Assembly: GCF_002761755.1 (NCBI RefSeq)
Contig: NZ_PEOG01000056.1
Location: forward strand, 1-38,527
Direction: 5' to 3'
DNA: 38,527 bases
From: Roseateles chitinivorans
GTDB taxonomy: Bacteria > Pseudomonadota > Gammaproteobacteria > Burkholderiales > Burkholderiaceae_C
Shown piece after piece: positions 1-8,015 of this stretch. The notes beneath the pieces are model-generated. The model saw nothing but the letters and a program-made list of their open reading frames with translations, searched no databases and was not told the DNA's origin. Numbering within the stretch: the first letter of the stretch is position 1; the number at the start of each line of letters is the position of its first letter. The position numbers and the translations under genes are program-made.

Positions 1-708
1 ATGCCGATGGAGGTCTACGAACTCCGCGCCACGGGTGCCGACGGCCGCTACTGGTACTTCCCGACGACGACCGCCGCCAATGCGCAGTGGACCTATGTCG
101 GCCCAGCGGTGACGAGCGCCGCGCACCTGCCGACGCTGAGCGCCGGCCTCGATGGCCAGCGGCTTTCCGGGCCGGCCGTCGCGCCGCAGGACACCGGCCG
201 CTACACGACGACGATCGGGCTGAAGCTCACGATCCCGCTGTTCGCCGGCGGCGCGACCGAGTCGCAGAAGCGCCAGGCGATCTACCAGCGCGAGCAGCTG
301 CGCGACGAGCTCGAAGGCGCGCGCCGCGCGATGACCCGCGAGACGCAGGCGCAGTACCAGGCGGTGCTGTCGGCGCTGAGCCAGATGCGCACCGCCGGCG
401 CCGCGGTGCAGGCGGCGGAGAAGGCGCTGGCCTCCACCCGCAGCGGCCTGGACCTGGGCGCGCGCACGATGACCGACCTGCTGCTGGCCATCCAGACGCA
501 GAGCAACGCCCGCAATGCCTGGGAGCAGGCCCGCCACCGCTACGTGCTGTCCAAGCTGCTGCTGCAGCAGGCGGCGGGCGCGCTCGGCGAGCCGCAACTG
601 GCCGCCGTCAACACGCTGCTGGGTCCGGCGCCGGCCCCGGCCGCCGCGCCTTCGACCCTTCCCATGAACGCATCCATCACCGCCCCTGCCGCGCTCGCCG
701 CGCGATGA
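1..708 (+). CDS. TolC-family outer membrane efflux protein, 3' part
   Basis: C-terminal part (235 codons visible) of a TolC/OEP-type outer membrane channel that would form the exit duct of a tripartite exporter. The segment LTIPLFAGGATESQKRQAIY followed by long amphipathic helices and RSGLDLGARTMTDLL matches the second half of TolC (E. coli TolC has a comparable SGG...GTRT.DVL pattern). The protein ends in an Ala/Pro-rich tail. Full-length members are about 430-480 aa, so the gene almost certainly begins upstream of the window; the ATG at base 1 is taken to be an internal Met. The stop is 18 nt before the first permease gene, so the genes are probably cotranscribed. Family assignment is strong; the exported substrate cannot be read from this fragment. 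Confidence 0.85.
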   Translation: MPMEVYELRATGADGRYWYFPTTTAANAQWTYVGPAVTSAAHLPTLSAGLDGQRLSGPAVAPQDTGRYTTTIGLKLTIPLFAGGATESQKRQAIYQREQLRDELEGARRAMTRETQAQYQAVLSALSQMRTAGAAVQAAEKALASTRSGLDLGARTMTDLLLAIQTQSNARNAWEQARHRYVLSKLLLQQAAGALGEPQLAAVNTLLGPAPAPAAAPSTLPMNASITAPAALAAR

Positions 709-726
709 GCTGAGAGAGGATCCCAG

Positions 727-2040
727 ATGCTGACCTACTACCTCGAACTGGCCCTGCGCGCCTTCCGCAGCCATCGCGGCCTGACGGTGCTGATGCTGCT
801 GTCGATCGCGATGGGCGTGGCCGCCTGCATGACGACCCTGACGGTGTTCCACGTGCTGTCGGGCGACCCGATCCCGCACAAGAGCGACCGGCTCTTCAAC
901 GTCCAGCTCGACGCCGAGACCCGACGCGACTGGAAGCCCGGCGACGAGCCCGAGCTGCAGCTCACCCGCTTCGATGCCGAGCAGCTGCTGCGCGCCAAGC
1001 GCGGCGTGCACCAGGTCATGATGACCGGCGCCTTCATCGCGATCGACCCGGCCGGCTCGGGCGATGCCGCGCAGCCGCCGTTCTTCACCGGCGGCCGCTG
1101 GACTTCGGCGGACTTCTTCGCGATGTTCGACGCGCCGTTCCGCTACGGCAACGGCTGGAGCGCCGCCGACGACACCGCCGAGGCCCGCGTCGCGGTGCTC
1201 TCGGCCGAGCTCAACGACCGGCTCTTCGGCGGCCAGGACAGCCGCGGCAAGACGGTGCGGCTGCGCGACAAGGACTTCACCGTGGTCGGCGTGCTCAAGC
1301 CGTGGCGACCGGCGCCGCACTACTTCGACCTGACGCTGGGCTCGTATGCCAAGCCGGCGGACGTCTACATCCCGCTGTCCACCTCGCTGACGCTGCGCTT
1401 CGGCGGTGCCGGCAACATGAACTGCTGGGGTCGCGCGGACGGCATCGATCCGCGCTCGCTCAACGCGCCCTGCGCCTGGCTGCAGTACTGGGTGCAGCTG
1501 GACACGCCCCAGCAGGTTGCCGACTACCGGACCTACCTGACGCAGTACTCCGACCAGCAGCGCGAGGCCGGCCGCTTCGAGCGGCCCGCCAATCCGCGCC
1601 TGACTGGCGTCATGCCGTGGCTGAGCCAGCGCAAGGTCGTGCCCAGCGACATCCAGCTGCAGGTCTGGCTGGCCTTCGGCTTCCTCGCCGTGTGCCTGAC
1701 CAACACCGTGGGGCTGCTGCTGGCCAAGTGCCTGCGCCGCAGCGGCGAGATCGGCGTGCGCCGTGCGCTGGGTGCGCCACGGCGGCAGATCTTCCTGCAG
1801 TTCCTGGTCGAGGCCGGCACGCTGGGCCTGGTGGGCGGCGTGCTGGGCCTGGCGCTGACCTGGATCGGGCTGTGGGTGGTGCGGCAGAACCCGTCCGACT
1901 ATGCCCAGCTGGCGCGGCTGGACTGGCAGATGCTGGCCACGACGCTGGGCGTCTCGCTGGCGGCCAGCGTGCTGGCGGGACTGCTGCCGGCCTGGCGCGC
2001 CTGCCAGATCACGCCCGCCATCCAGCTCAAGACCCAATGA
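727..2040 (+). CDS. ABC transporter permease, MacB/FtsX type (first of pair)
   Basis: 437-aa inner-membrane permease of the MacB/FtsX (type VII ABC) class. It has an N-terminal membrane segment at about residues 19-43, a large periplasmic domain (about 45-310), and three C-terminal membrane segments. The cytoplasmic coupling region GEIGVRRALGAPRRQI is the family hallmark. Such permeases do not form a pore; they drive a periplasmic fusion protein and TolC by mechanotransmission. It starts 18 nt after the TolC-like gene, with GAGAGGATCCC before the ATG as ribosome site, and is followed 32 nt later by a second, different permease, so the active unit is probably a heterodimer. No ATPase is encoded in the window. 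Substrate unknown; lipid, peptide or antibiotic export are all possible. Confidence 0.9.
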   Translation: MLTYYLELALRAFRSHRGLTVLMLLSIAMGVAACMTTLTVFHVLSGDPIPHKSDRLFNVQLDAETRRDWKPGDEPELQLTRFDAEQLLRAKRGVHQVMMTGAFIAIDPAGSGDAAQPPFFTGGRWTSADFFAMFDAPFRYGNGWSAADDTAEARVAVLSAELNDRLFGGQDSRGKTVRLRDKDFTVVGVLKPWRPAPHYFDLTLGSYAKPADVYIPLSTSLTLRFGGAGNMNCWGRADGIDPRSLNAPCAWLQYWVQLDTPQQVADYRTYLTQYSDQQREAGRFERPANPRLTGVMPWLSQRKVVPSDIQLQVWLAFGFLAVCLTNTVGLLLAKCLRRSGEIGVRRALGAPRRQIFLQFLVEAGTLGLVGGVLGLALTWIGLWVVRQNPSDYAQLARLDWQMLATTLGVSLAASVLAGLLPAWRACQITPAIQLKTQ

Positions 2041-2072
2041 CCCGCTGACGCCGAGTCAAGGAGAACGCCGAC

Positions 2073-3305
2073 ATGGACATCCTGCCCATCCTCTCGACGC
2101 TGAAGCGTCACAAGACCGCCGCCGGGCTGATCGTGCTGCAGATCGCGCTGACCTGCGCGATCGTCTGCAACGCGCTGTTCCTGATCTTCCAGCGCGTCGA
2201 GCGCATCAACGCCCAGACCGGCGTCGACGAAGAGTCCCTGGTGACCTTCTCGCTGTCGAGCATGGCCCGCGTCGAGAACCCCGAGCCCCAGACCCAGGCC
2301 GACCTGGCCGCGCTGCGTCAGGTGCCCGGCGTGGCCTCGGTGACGCTGACCAACCAGTACCCGTACGGCCGCAGCTCCAACAACTCCGGCGTGCGGCTGA
2401 CACCGGACACGACGCAGTCCAGCCGCGTCGTCGCCAGCCATTACACGACCGGCCCCGGCTTCATCGCCACGATGGGACTGAAGCTGGTCGAGGGCCGCGA
2501 CTTCGAGGCCAACGAGTTCGTGCCCGGATCGACGCTGGACGCCAACCCCGATCCGCGCGTGCCGGCGGTGATCATCAACAAGACGATGGCCGAGCGGCTG
2601 TGGCCCGGCGAGTCGGCGCTCGGCAAGGCGATCTACGTCTATGGCAACGAGCCGCAGCGCGTCGTCGGCGTGGTGCGTGACCTGCCCTCGCCGAATCCCG
2701 GCTCGGAGGACGAGAACGCGCTGAACACGATGATGTTCCCGGTGCAGCCGAGCTTCCGCGGCGGCGGCTTCATGGTCCGCGTCGCGCCCGGGGCCGACCG
2801 CGAGGCGGTGCTCAAGGCGGCGACCGCCAAGCTGCTCGCCAACAGCCCGGGGCTGCGCCGCGTGATCCGGGACCAGGACACGCTGGTCAAGCTGCGCGCG
2901 GCCTACTACCGCCAGGACCGCTCGATGATCCAGCTGCTCGCCGGCGTGTGCATCGGGCTGCTGGTGGTGACGGCCTTCGGCATCGTCGGCCTGGCCAGCT
3001 TCTGGGTGCAGCAGCGCACGCGGATGATCGGCACGCGGCGCGCGCTGGGCGCCACGCGCGGCCAGATCCTGCGCTACTTCCAGACCGAGAACCTGCTGCT
3101 GTCCAGCGTCGGCATCGTGCTGGGCATGATCGGCGCCTACGGCATCAGCCTGTTGCTGATGAAGAACTACGAGCTGCCGCGGCTGCCCCTGATGTACCTG
3201 CCGATCGGCGCGCTGGTGCTGTGGACGCTGGGCCAGATCGCCGTGTTCGCGCCGGCGCGGCGGGCGGCGGCGCTGCCGCCGGTGGCGGCCCTGCGCGGCG
3301 GTTGA
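2073..3305 (+). CDS. ABC transporter permease, MacB/FtsX type (second of pair)
   Basis: 410-aa permease of the same class as its upstream neighbour but clearly diverged from it. Membrane segment at about residues 17-41, periplasmic MacB-like domain to about residue 290, then three C-terminal helices. The coupling motif is RMIGTRRALGATRGQI, and the C-terminus PPVAALRGG is typical for FtsX-type permeases. The ATG is preceded by AAGGAGAACGCCGAC, a good Shine-Dalgarno site. The gene closes the exporter part of the cluster; 112 nt carrying three strong hairpins separate it from the regulator gene. Function inferred from family and neighbours: one half of a permease heterodimer working with the TolC-like protein. 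Confidence 0.9.
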   Translation: MDILPILSTLKRHKTAAGLIVLQIALTCAIVCNALFLIFQRVERINAQTGVDEESLVTFSLSSMARVENPEPQTQADLAALRQVPGVASVTLTNQYPYGRSSNNSGVRLTPDTTQSSRVVASHYTTGPGFIATMGLKLVEGRDFEANEFVPGSTLDANPDPRVPAVIINKTMAERLWPGESALGKAIYVYGNEPQRVVGVVRDLPSPNPGSEDENALNTMMFPVQPSFRGGGFMVRVAPGADREAVLKAATAKLLANSPGLRRVIRDQDTLVKLRAAYYRQDRSMIQLLAGVCIGLLVVTAFGIVGLASFWVQQRTRMIGTRRALGATRGQILRYFQTENLLLSSVGIVLGMIGAYGISLLLMKNYELPRLPLMYLPIGALVLWTLGQIAVFAPARRAAALPPVAALRGG

Positions 3306-3392
3306 GCCGTCCTCGAGCGACGGCCGGGCGGCGCCGCGCGAGCGCGGCGCCCGACCGCCTCCCTGCCCCCCGGCGCGCCCCTGGCGCGCCGG
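3306..3392 (+). repeat. Three consecutive strong hairpins between permease and regulator genes
   Basis: Directly after the permease stop codon come three perfect inverted repeats: 6-bp arms at 3306-3311/3319-3324; 10-bp arms at 3330-3339/3342-3351 with a 2-nt gap; and 10-bp arms at 3370-3379/3383-3392 with a 3-nt loop. None is followed by a T run, so they are not standard intrinsic terminators. They may act as a Rho-dependent or processing/stability boundary between exporter and regulator mRNA, or be remnants of a dispersed GC-rich repeat. The structures are read directly from sequence; the role is inference. Confidence 0.7.
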
Positions 3393-3402
3393 CCTCCCTT
3401 GC

Positions 3403-3408
3403 TATGCT
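3403..3408 (+). promoter_or_regulatory. Candidate -10 element (TATGCT) close to regulator ATG
   Basis: TATGCT lies 9 nt before the ATG of the response regulator gene, and no Shine-Dalgarno sequence is present between them. If it is a -10 element, the transcript would have at most a few leader bases. No good -35 is seen because the matching distance falls in the hairpin at 3370-3392. Confidence 0.35.
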
Positions 3409-3417
3409 GCGCCACCC

Positions 3418-4758
<1,341 letters not shown>

Positions 4759-4799
4759 GGCCGCCGCGCCATCCGGCAGGAACGCGACGAGGACCGCGC

Positions 4800-6188
4800 A
4801 TGCGCGAGCCTGATCCGCCGCGACGCGCGCGCTGGCACCGCTCGCTGCACCTGCGCCTGGCGCTCTGCCTGATCGCCGCGGCGGTCGCGGCGGTGTCCAT
4901 CCACTTCACGCTGACCGGGTGGCCGGTGCCTCGGCTGATGGCCGCCTTCGGCCAGGAGGCGCTCGCCCCATGGAGCGTCAGCGCGCTGGCGCTGACCGGC
5001 GCGCTGATGCTGCCGATCGCCTGGGGGCTGGCCAGCCTGCTGCTGATGCCGCTGTCGCGGCTGCTGCGGGCACTGGAGAGCACCGTGCTGAGCTACCGCG
5101 ACGGCGAGTTCGGCAGCGCGATCGCGGCCGATCCGCCGGGCGGGCTCTCGGAACTGTCCAGCCTGATGCGGCTGCACAGCGAGCTCGGCCAGGCCCTGCG
5201 CGAGCAGCGCCAGCACCTGGCGCAACGCGAACTGCTGCTCGACACGGTGGTGCAGAACACGCCGGTGGCGCTGGTGCTGACCGATGCGCGGGAGCGCATC
5301 GCCTACGCCAACATTGCCGCGCGCCAGTTGATGGACCGCGGCCGCAGCCTTGCCGGCCGCGACCTCGACGAGGTGCTCGCGCAGGCGCCGGACGACTTGC
5401 GGCAGGCCTTCGCCGGCGCGCAGGACGGGCTGTTCAGCGTCGTGCTCGACGGCGAGGAGGAGCGCTTCCATCTGTCGATGCGCGACTTCCGGCTGCAGGG
5501 ACAACCGCATCGGCTGCGGCTGCTGCGGCGGATGACGCGCGAGCTGTCGCGCCAGGAGGTGGCGAGCTGGAAGCGGGTGATCCGGGTGATCAGCCATGAG
5601 CTGAACAACTCGCTGGCGCCGATCTCGTCGCTGGCCCACAGCGGCGCGGAGCTGGCGCGGCGCGGCATGCACGAGCGGGTGCCCGGCGTCTTCGCCAGCA
5701 TCGGCGACCGGGCCCAGCACCTGCACCAGTTCCTGGCCGGCTATGCGCGTTTCGCGAAGCTGCCCGCGCCGGTGCTGGCGCCGGTCGAGTGGTCGTCCTT
5801 CATCGAGTCGCTGGCGGCGCACTATCCCTTCACGCTGAGCGGCGAGTTGCCGGCGGCGCCGGGCCGCTTCGACGCGGCGCAGATGGCGCAGGCACTGATC
5901 AACCTGCTGAAGAACGCGCACGAGTCCGGCAGCGCGCCGGAGGGCGTCTGCCTGAGCGTCGGCGCGCCGCGCGAGGACTGGCGCATCGAGGTCGGGGATC
6001 GCGGACCGGGCATGACCGAGACGCAGCTGTCGCAGGCGCTGCTGCCGTTCTACTCGACCAAGCGCAGCGGCAGCGGCCTGGGCCTGGCGCTGGCGCGCGA
6101 GATCGCCGAGGCGCATGGCGGCCGGATCGCGATGGGCAACCGCGACGGCGGCGGCCTGTGGGTGGCGATCAGCTGGCCGCGGTCATGA
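4800..6188 (+). CDS. Membrane sensor histidine kinase (NtrY-like)
   Basis: 462-aa kinase, partner of the preceding NtrC-type regulator. Two membrane segments at about residues 17-36 and 58-85 enclose a short (about 20 residue) periplasmic loop, suggesting sensing within or at the membrane. A PAS-like domain spans about 145-240. The H-box is VISHELNNSLAPIS with His266 as phosphorylated residue; N-box NLLKNAHE (368-375), G1 GDRGPGM (399-405), FYSTK and G2 GSGLGLAL follow. This H-box with N-N-S is typical for NtrY-type kinases. GAGGA six bases before the ATG supports the start at 4800. The tiny sensor loop resembles intramembrane-sensing kinases of antibiotic-responsive exporters, but the signal is unknown. 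Confidence 0.92.
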   Translation: MREPDPPRRARWHRSLHLRLALCLIAAAVAAVSIHFTLTGWPVPRLMAAFGQEALAPWSVSALALTGALMLPIAWGLASLLLMPLSRLLRALESTVLSYRDGEFGSAIAADPPGGLSELSSLMRLHSELGQALREQRQHLAQRELLLDTVVQNTPVALVLTDARERIAYANIAARQLMDRGRSLAGRDLDEVLAQAPDDLRQAFAGAQDGLFSVVLDGEEERFHLSMRDFRLQGQPHRLRLLRRMTRELSRQEVASWKRVIRVISHELNNSLAPISSLAHSGAELARRGMHERVPGVFASIGDRAQHLHQFLAGYARFAKLPAPVLAPVEWSSFIESLAAHYPFTLSGELPAAPGRFDAAQMAQALINLLKNAHESGSAPEGVCLSVGAPREDWRIEVGDRGPGMTETQLSQALLPFYSTKRSGSGLGLALAREIAEAHGGRIAMGNRDGGGLWVAISWPRS

Positions 6189-6199
6189 CCGCGGCGACC

Positions 6200-6445
6200 T
6201 CACTTGTAGAAGGCTTCGACCTTGCCCTTGAGCTTGATCATCAGCGGTTGGCCCTTGCGGTCCAGCGTGCGGCCGGCGGGGACCTTGATCCAGCCTTCGG
6301 AGATGCAGTACTCCTCGACGTCCTTGCGTTCCTTGCCGTTGAAGAGGATGCCGATGTCGTGCTCGAACACGGCGGCGACGTAGTGCTTGCTGCGCGGGTC
6401 GATGGACAGGTGGTCGGGCAGTTCGGGGCGGGTGGTGTCGCTCAT
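6200..6445 (-). CDS. DUF3297 family protein
   Basis: 81-aa protein beginning MSDTTRPELPDHLSIDPRSK, recognisable as the DUF3297 family, small cytosolic proteins of unknown function widespread in proteobacteria. Visible features are the conserved segment VFEHDIGILFNGKERKDVEE and a basic C-terminus ending in AFYK. An open frame extends upstream, but the start at 6445 gives the usual family length and N-terminus. It converges with the kinase gene (11 nt between stops, no terminator seen) and diverges from the DinB-like gene across 70 nt. No biochemical role is known to me. Confidence 0.85.
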   Translation of the reverse strand: MSDTTRPELPDHLSIDPRSKHYVAAVFEHDIGILFNGKERKDVEEYCISEGWIKVPAGRTLDRKGQPLMIKLKGKVEAFYK

Positions 6446-6502
6446 GGCGGGGTCATGCAGGGGGAAACCGAAAACGCGGCATTGTCCCGCAGACGGACGC
6501 CC

Positions 6503-6508
6503 TAACAT
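6503..6508 (+). promoter_or_regulatory. Candidate -10 (TAACAT) for leaderless DinB-like gene
   Basis: TAACAT followed by seven bases and then the ATG at 6516. There is no Shine-Dalgarno site. A weak -35-like TTGTCC lies at 6482-6487, only 15 nt upstream. The spacing would put the transcript start at or next to the start codon. Confidence 0.45.
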
Positions 6509-6515
6509 CGGCCGC

Positions 6516-7094
6516 ATGCCCACCATCGCCAACTCCGGTTTGTCGAGCGCGCCGACCTCGTCGATCGCCTCCCCCTTCCCCGCATCCGCTGTCGACGCCG
6601 TGACCCTGGCCGCGCTGGCGGCCTTCCCGGCGCAGCTGGCCGCGCACTTCGCGCTGTTCCCGGTCGAAGCTCGGCACTGGGCGCCGCCGTCCTGGGACGG
6701 CGTGCCGAGCGAGCCGCTGACGGCGATCGAGCAGCTCTGCCATGTCCGCGACATCGAGATCGACGGCTACCAGCAGCGCATCCGCCGCACGCTGGGCGAG
6801 GACGATCCGCTGCTGCCCTCGCTGGACACCGAAGCGCTGGCGCGCGAGCGTCGCTACGGCGAGGACGATCCGGCCGCCGCGCTGGCCGCCGTCGCGCAGG
6901 CGCGCCGAGAGACGCTGGCGATGTTGGCGGCGATCACGCCGGAGCAGCTCCGGCGCCGCGCGCGCTTCGAGGGTTACGGCCCGCTGACCTTCAAGTCGCT
7001 GATCCATTACCTGTGCAGCCACGACCAGCAGCACCTCGCGGGACTGCAGTGGGTGCTGGGACAGTACGACGCCGCGCAGGGCTCCGCGCGCTGA
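6516..7094 (+). CDS. DinB-like (DinB_2) four-helix metalloprotein
   Basis: 192-aa protein of the DinB/YfiT-like fold, which forms four-helix bundles with a three-histidine metal site. Candidate ligands are His in EQLCHVRDIEIDGY and two in LIHYLCSHDQQHLAG near the C-terminus. The spacing (one His in the first half, H-x3-H pattern late) fits the family, whose members include thiol-dependent S-transferases and damage-inducible proteins of unknown activity. The start at 6516 is chosen because upstream codons read through intergenic sequence and because a -10-like TAACAT sits seven bases before it. Substrate unknown; it is not related to the DNA polymerase DinB. Confidence 0.85.
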   Translation: MPTIANSGLSSAPTSSIASPFPASAVDAVTLAALAAFPAQLAAHFALFPVEARHWAPPSWDGVPSEPLTAIEQLCHVRDIEIDGYQQRIRRTLGEDDPLLPSLDTEALARERRYGEDDPAAALAAVAQARRETLAMLAAITPEQLRRRARFEGYGPLTFKSLIHYLCSHDQQHLAGLQWVLGQYDAAQGSAR

Positions 7095-7111
7095 CGCGGG
7101 TCAGTGGTGGC

Positions 7112-7135
7112 CGGACCGCGGGGACCGACGGTCCG
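7112..7135. terminator. Hairpin between convergent genes, possible bidirectional terminator
   Basis: Seven-base arms at 7112-7118 and 7129-7135 (CGGACCG / CGGTCCG) with a 10-nt loop lie exactly between the converging stop codons of the DinB-like gene and the minus-strand hypothetical gene. There is no T run, so efficiency as an intrinsic terminator is doubtful. Confidence 0.35.
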
Positions 7136-7384
7136 TCAGTCGTCGCAGCGCTGAACCACCGGCGTCGCGTACTCGTGGCCGACGACGGCGCGCGCGAACA
7201 GGTAGTTCTCGCGGGCCTGCTCGCTGAGCTGATCCAGGGTGACCTCGCCCCGCTCGTCGCAGGGGAAGCACAGGCCGCGGCCCGCATGGAACAGCGATTC
7301 GAAGCGCAGCAGATAGCGGCCCTGGCCGACACCGACGCGGACGGAAGACTGGCGCTGGAGCGCGCCGAACTGGGAGGGACTCAT
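7136..7384 (-). CDS. Conserved hypothetical protein, 82 aa
   Basis: Small protein starting MSPSQFGALQRQSSVRVGV. It contains a CFPCDERGEV segment with two Cys and ends in NYLFARAVVGHEYATP. I recall similar short proteins in Burkholderiales genomes but know no function and no domain name. The start at 7384 is chosen because upstream residues are a low-complexity Pro/Arg string typical of readthrough in GC-rich DNA. No clear Shine-Dalgarno site. The 228 nt upstream (7385-7612) hold no other gene. Confidence 0.65.
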   Translation of the reverse strand: MSPSQFGALQRQSSVRVGVGQGRYLLRFESLFHAGRGLCFPCDERGEVTLDQLSEQARENYLFARAVVGHEYATPVVQRCDD

Positions 7385-7612
7385 GGACGGACTCCGCGGC
7401 CCGCGGGGAGGTCGGGCCGGACGATCCAACCTTAGGCCGCCGGGCGCCGGCCCGTGCGTGCATACGTCGCGGACGGCGCGAATGTTTCGAATGTTCCCCT
7501 CGGTCGCGTGCGGTCCTGGACGCCTGTAGAAGACGGATCGACCGGCACGGCGATCAGCGCCCTTTCACCGGAACGCCACCAGCACGCGGTGGCACACGCT
7601 GAGCTGGCGGGC
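7385..7612. other. Intergenic region between two minus-strand genes
   Basis: No gene is seen in these 228 bases. They contain a 7-bp inverted repeat (7397-7403/7413-7419) in the leader of the downstream minus-strand gene, a tandem 7-mer (GAATGTT at 7480-7486 and 7489-7495), and a 6-bp stem (7575-7580/7588-7593) just beyond the yciH stop that lacks a T run. The local A+T-rich patch around 7480-7500 is a plausible promoter site for the 82-aa protein gene, but I cannot assign -35 and -10 with confidence. Confidence 0.4.
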
Positions 7613-7957
7613 CTAACCGCCCGCCTTCTTCGGCGCGAACCCCGCCTGCGTCAGCCAGGCGATCACCTTCTCCAGGTGATCGCCCTGGATCTCGATCGTG
7701 CCCTCCTTGACGGTGCCCCCGCTGCCGCAGGCCGCCTTGAGCTTCTTGGCGGTGTCGGTCAGTTCCGCCGCGGTCATCGGCAGGCCCAGCACCACCGTCA
7801 CGCCCTTGCCCTTGCGACCCGCGGTCTCGCGCCGCACCCGCACCTTGCCGTCGCCCAGCACGGCCGAGGCCGCCTGCGCCTTGCACCGGCAGTCGGCCTG
7901 CGCCTGCCGGCATTGCGGGCAGATCCGCCCGCTGTCCGTCGAATAGACCAGCGCCAT
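7613..7957 (-). CDS. yciH: SUI1/eIF1-like translation initiation factor YciH
   Basis: 114-aa protein of the SUI1/eIF1 fold that in bacteria (YciH) binds near the 30S P site and influences start-codon fidelity or stress-time inhibition of initiation. The N-terminus carries a Cys-rich ribbon (CPQCRQAQADCRC), then KVRVRRETAGRKGKGVTVV, the basic loop characteristic of eIF1, then LKAACGSGGTVKEGTIEIQG, the most conserved family segment. E. coli YciH is 108 aa, so length is normal. AGGAG upstream of the ATG at 7957 supports the start. It lies 58 nt after the peptidase gene on the same strand. Confidence 0.92.
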   Translation of the reverse strand: MALVYSTDSGRICPQCRQAQADCRCKAQAASAVLGDGKVRVRRETAGRKGKGVTVVLGLPMTAAELTDTAKKLKAACGSGGTVKEGTIEIQGDHLEKVIAWLTQAGFAPKKAGG

Positions 7958-8015
7958 CGCTCGCTCCTGTTGTCCTGTCCGTCGCCCTGTCCGTTGCCCT
8001 CGCCCGCGCCGGCGC

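Noticed and set aside
6446..6754. Upstream extension of the DUF3297 frame
   Set aside because: The extra residues run antisense through the DinB-like gene and do not resemble the family N-terminus.
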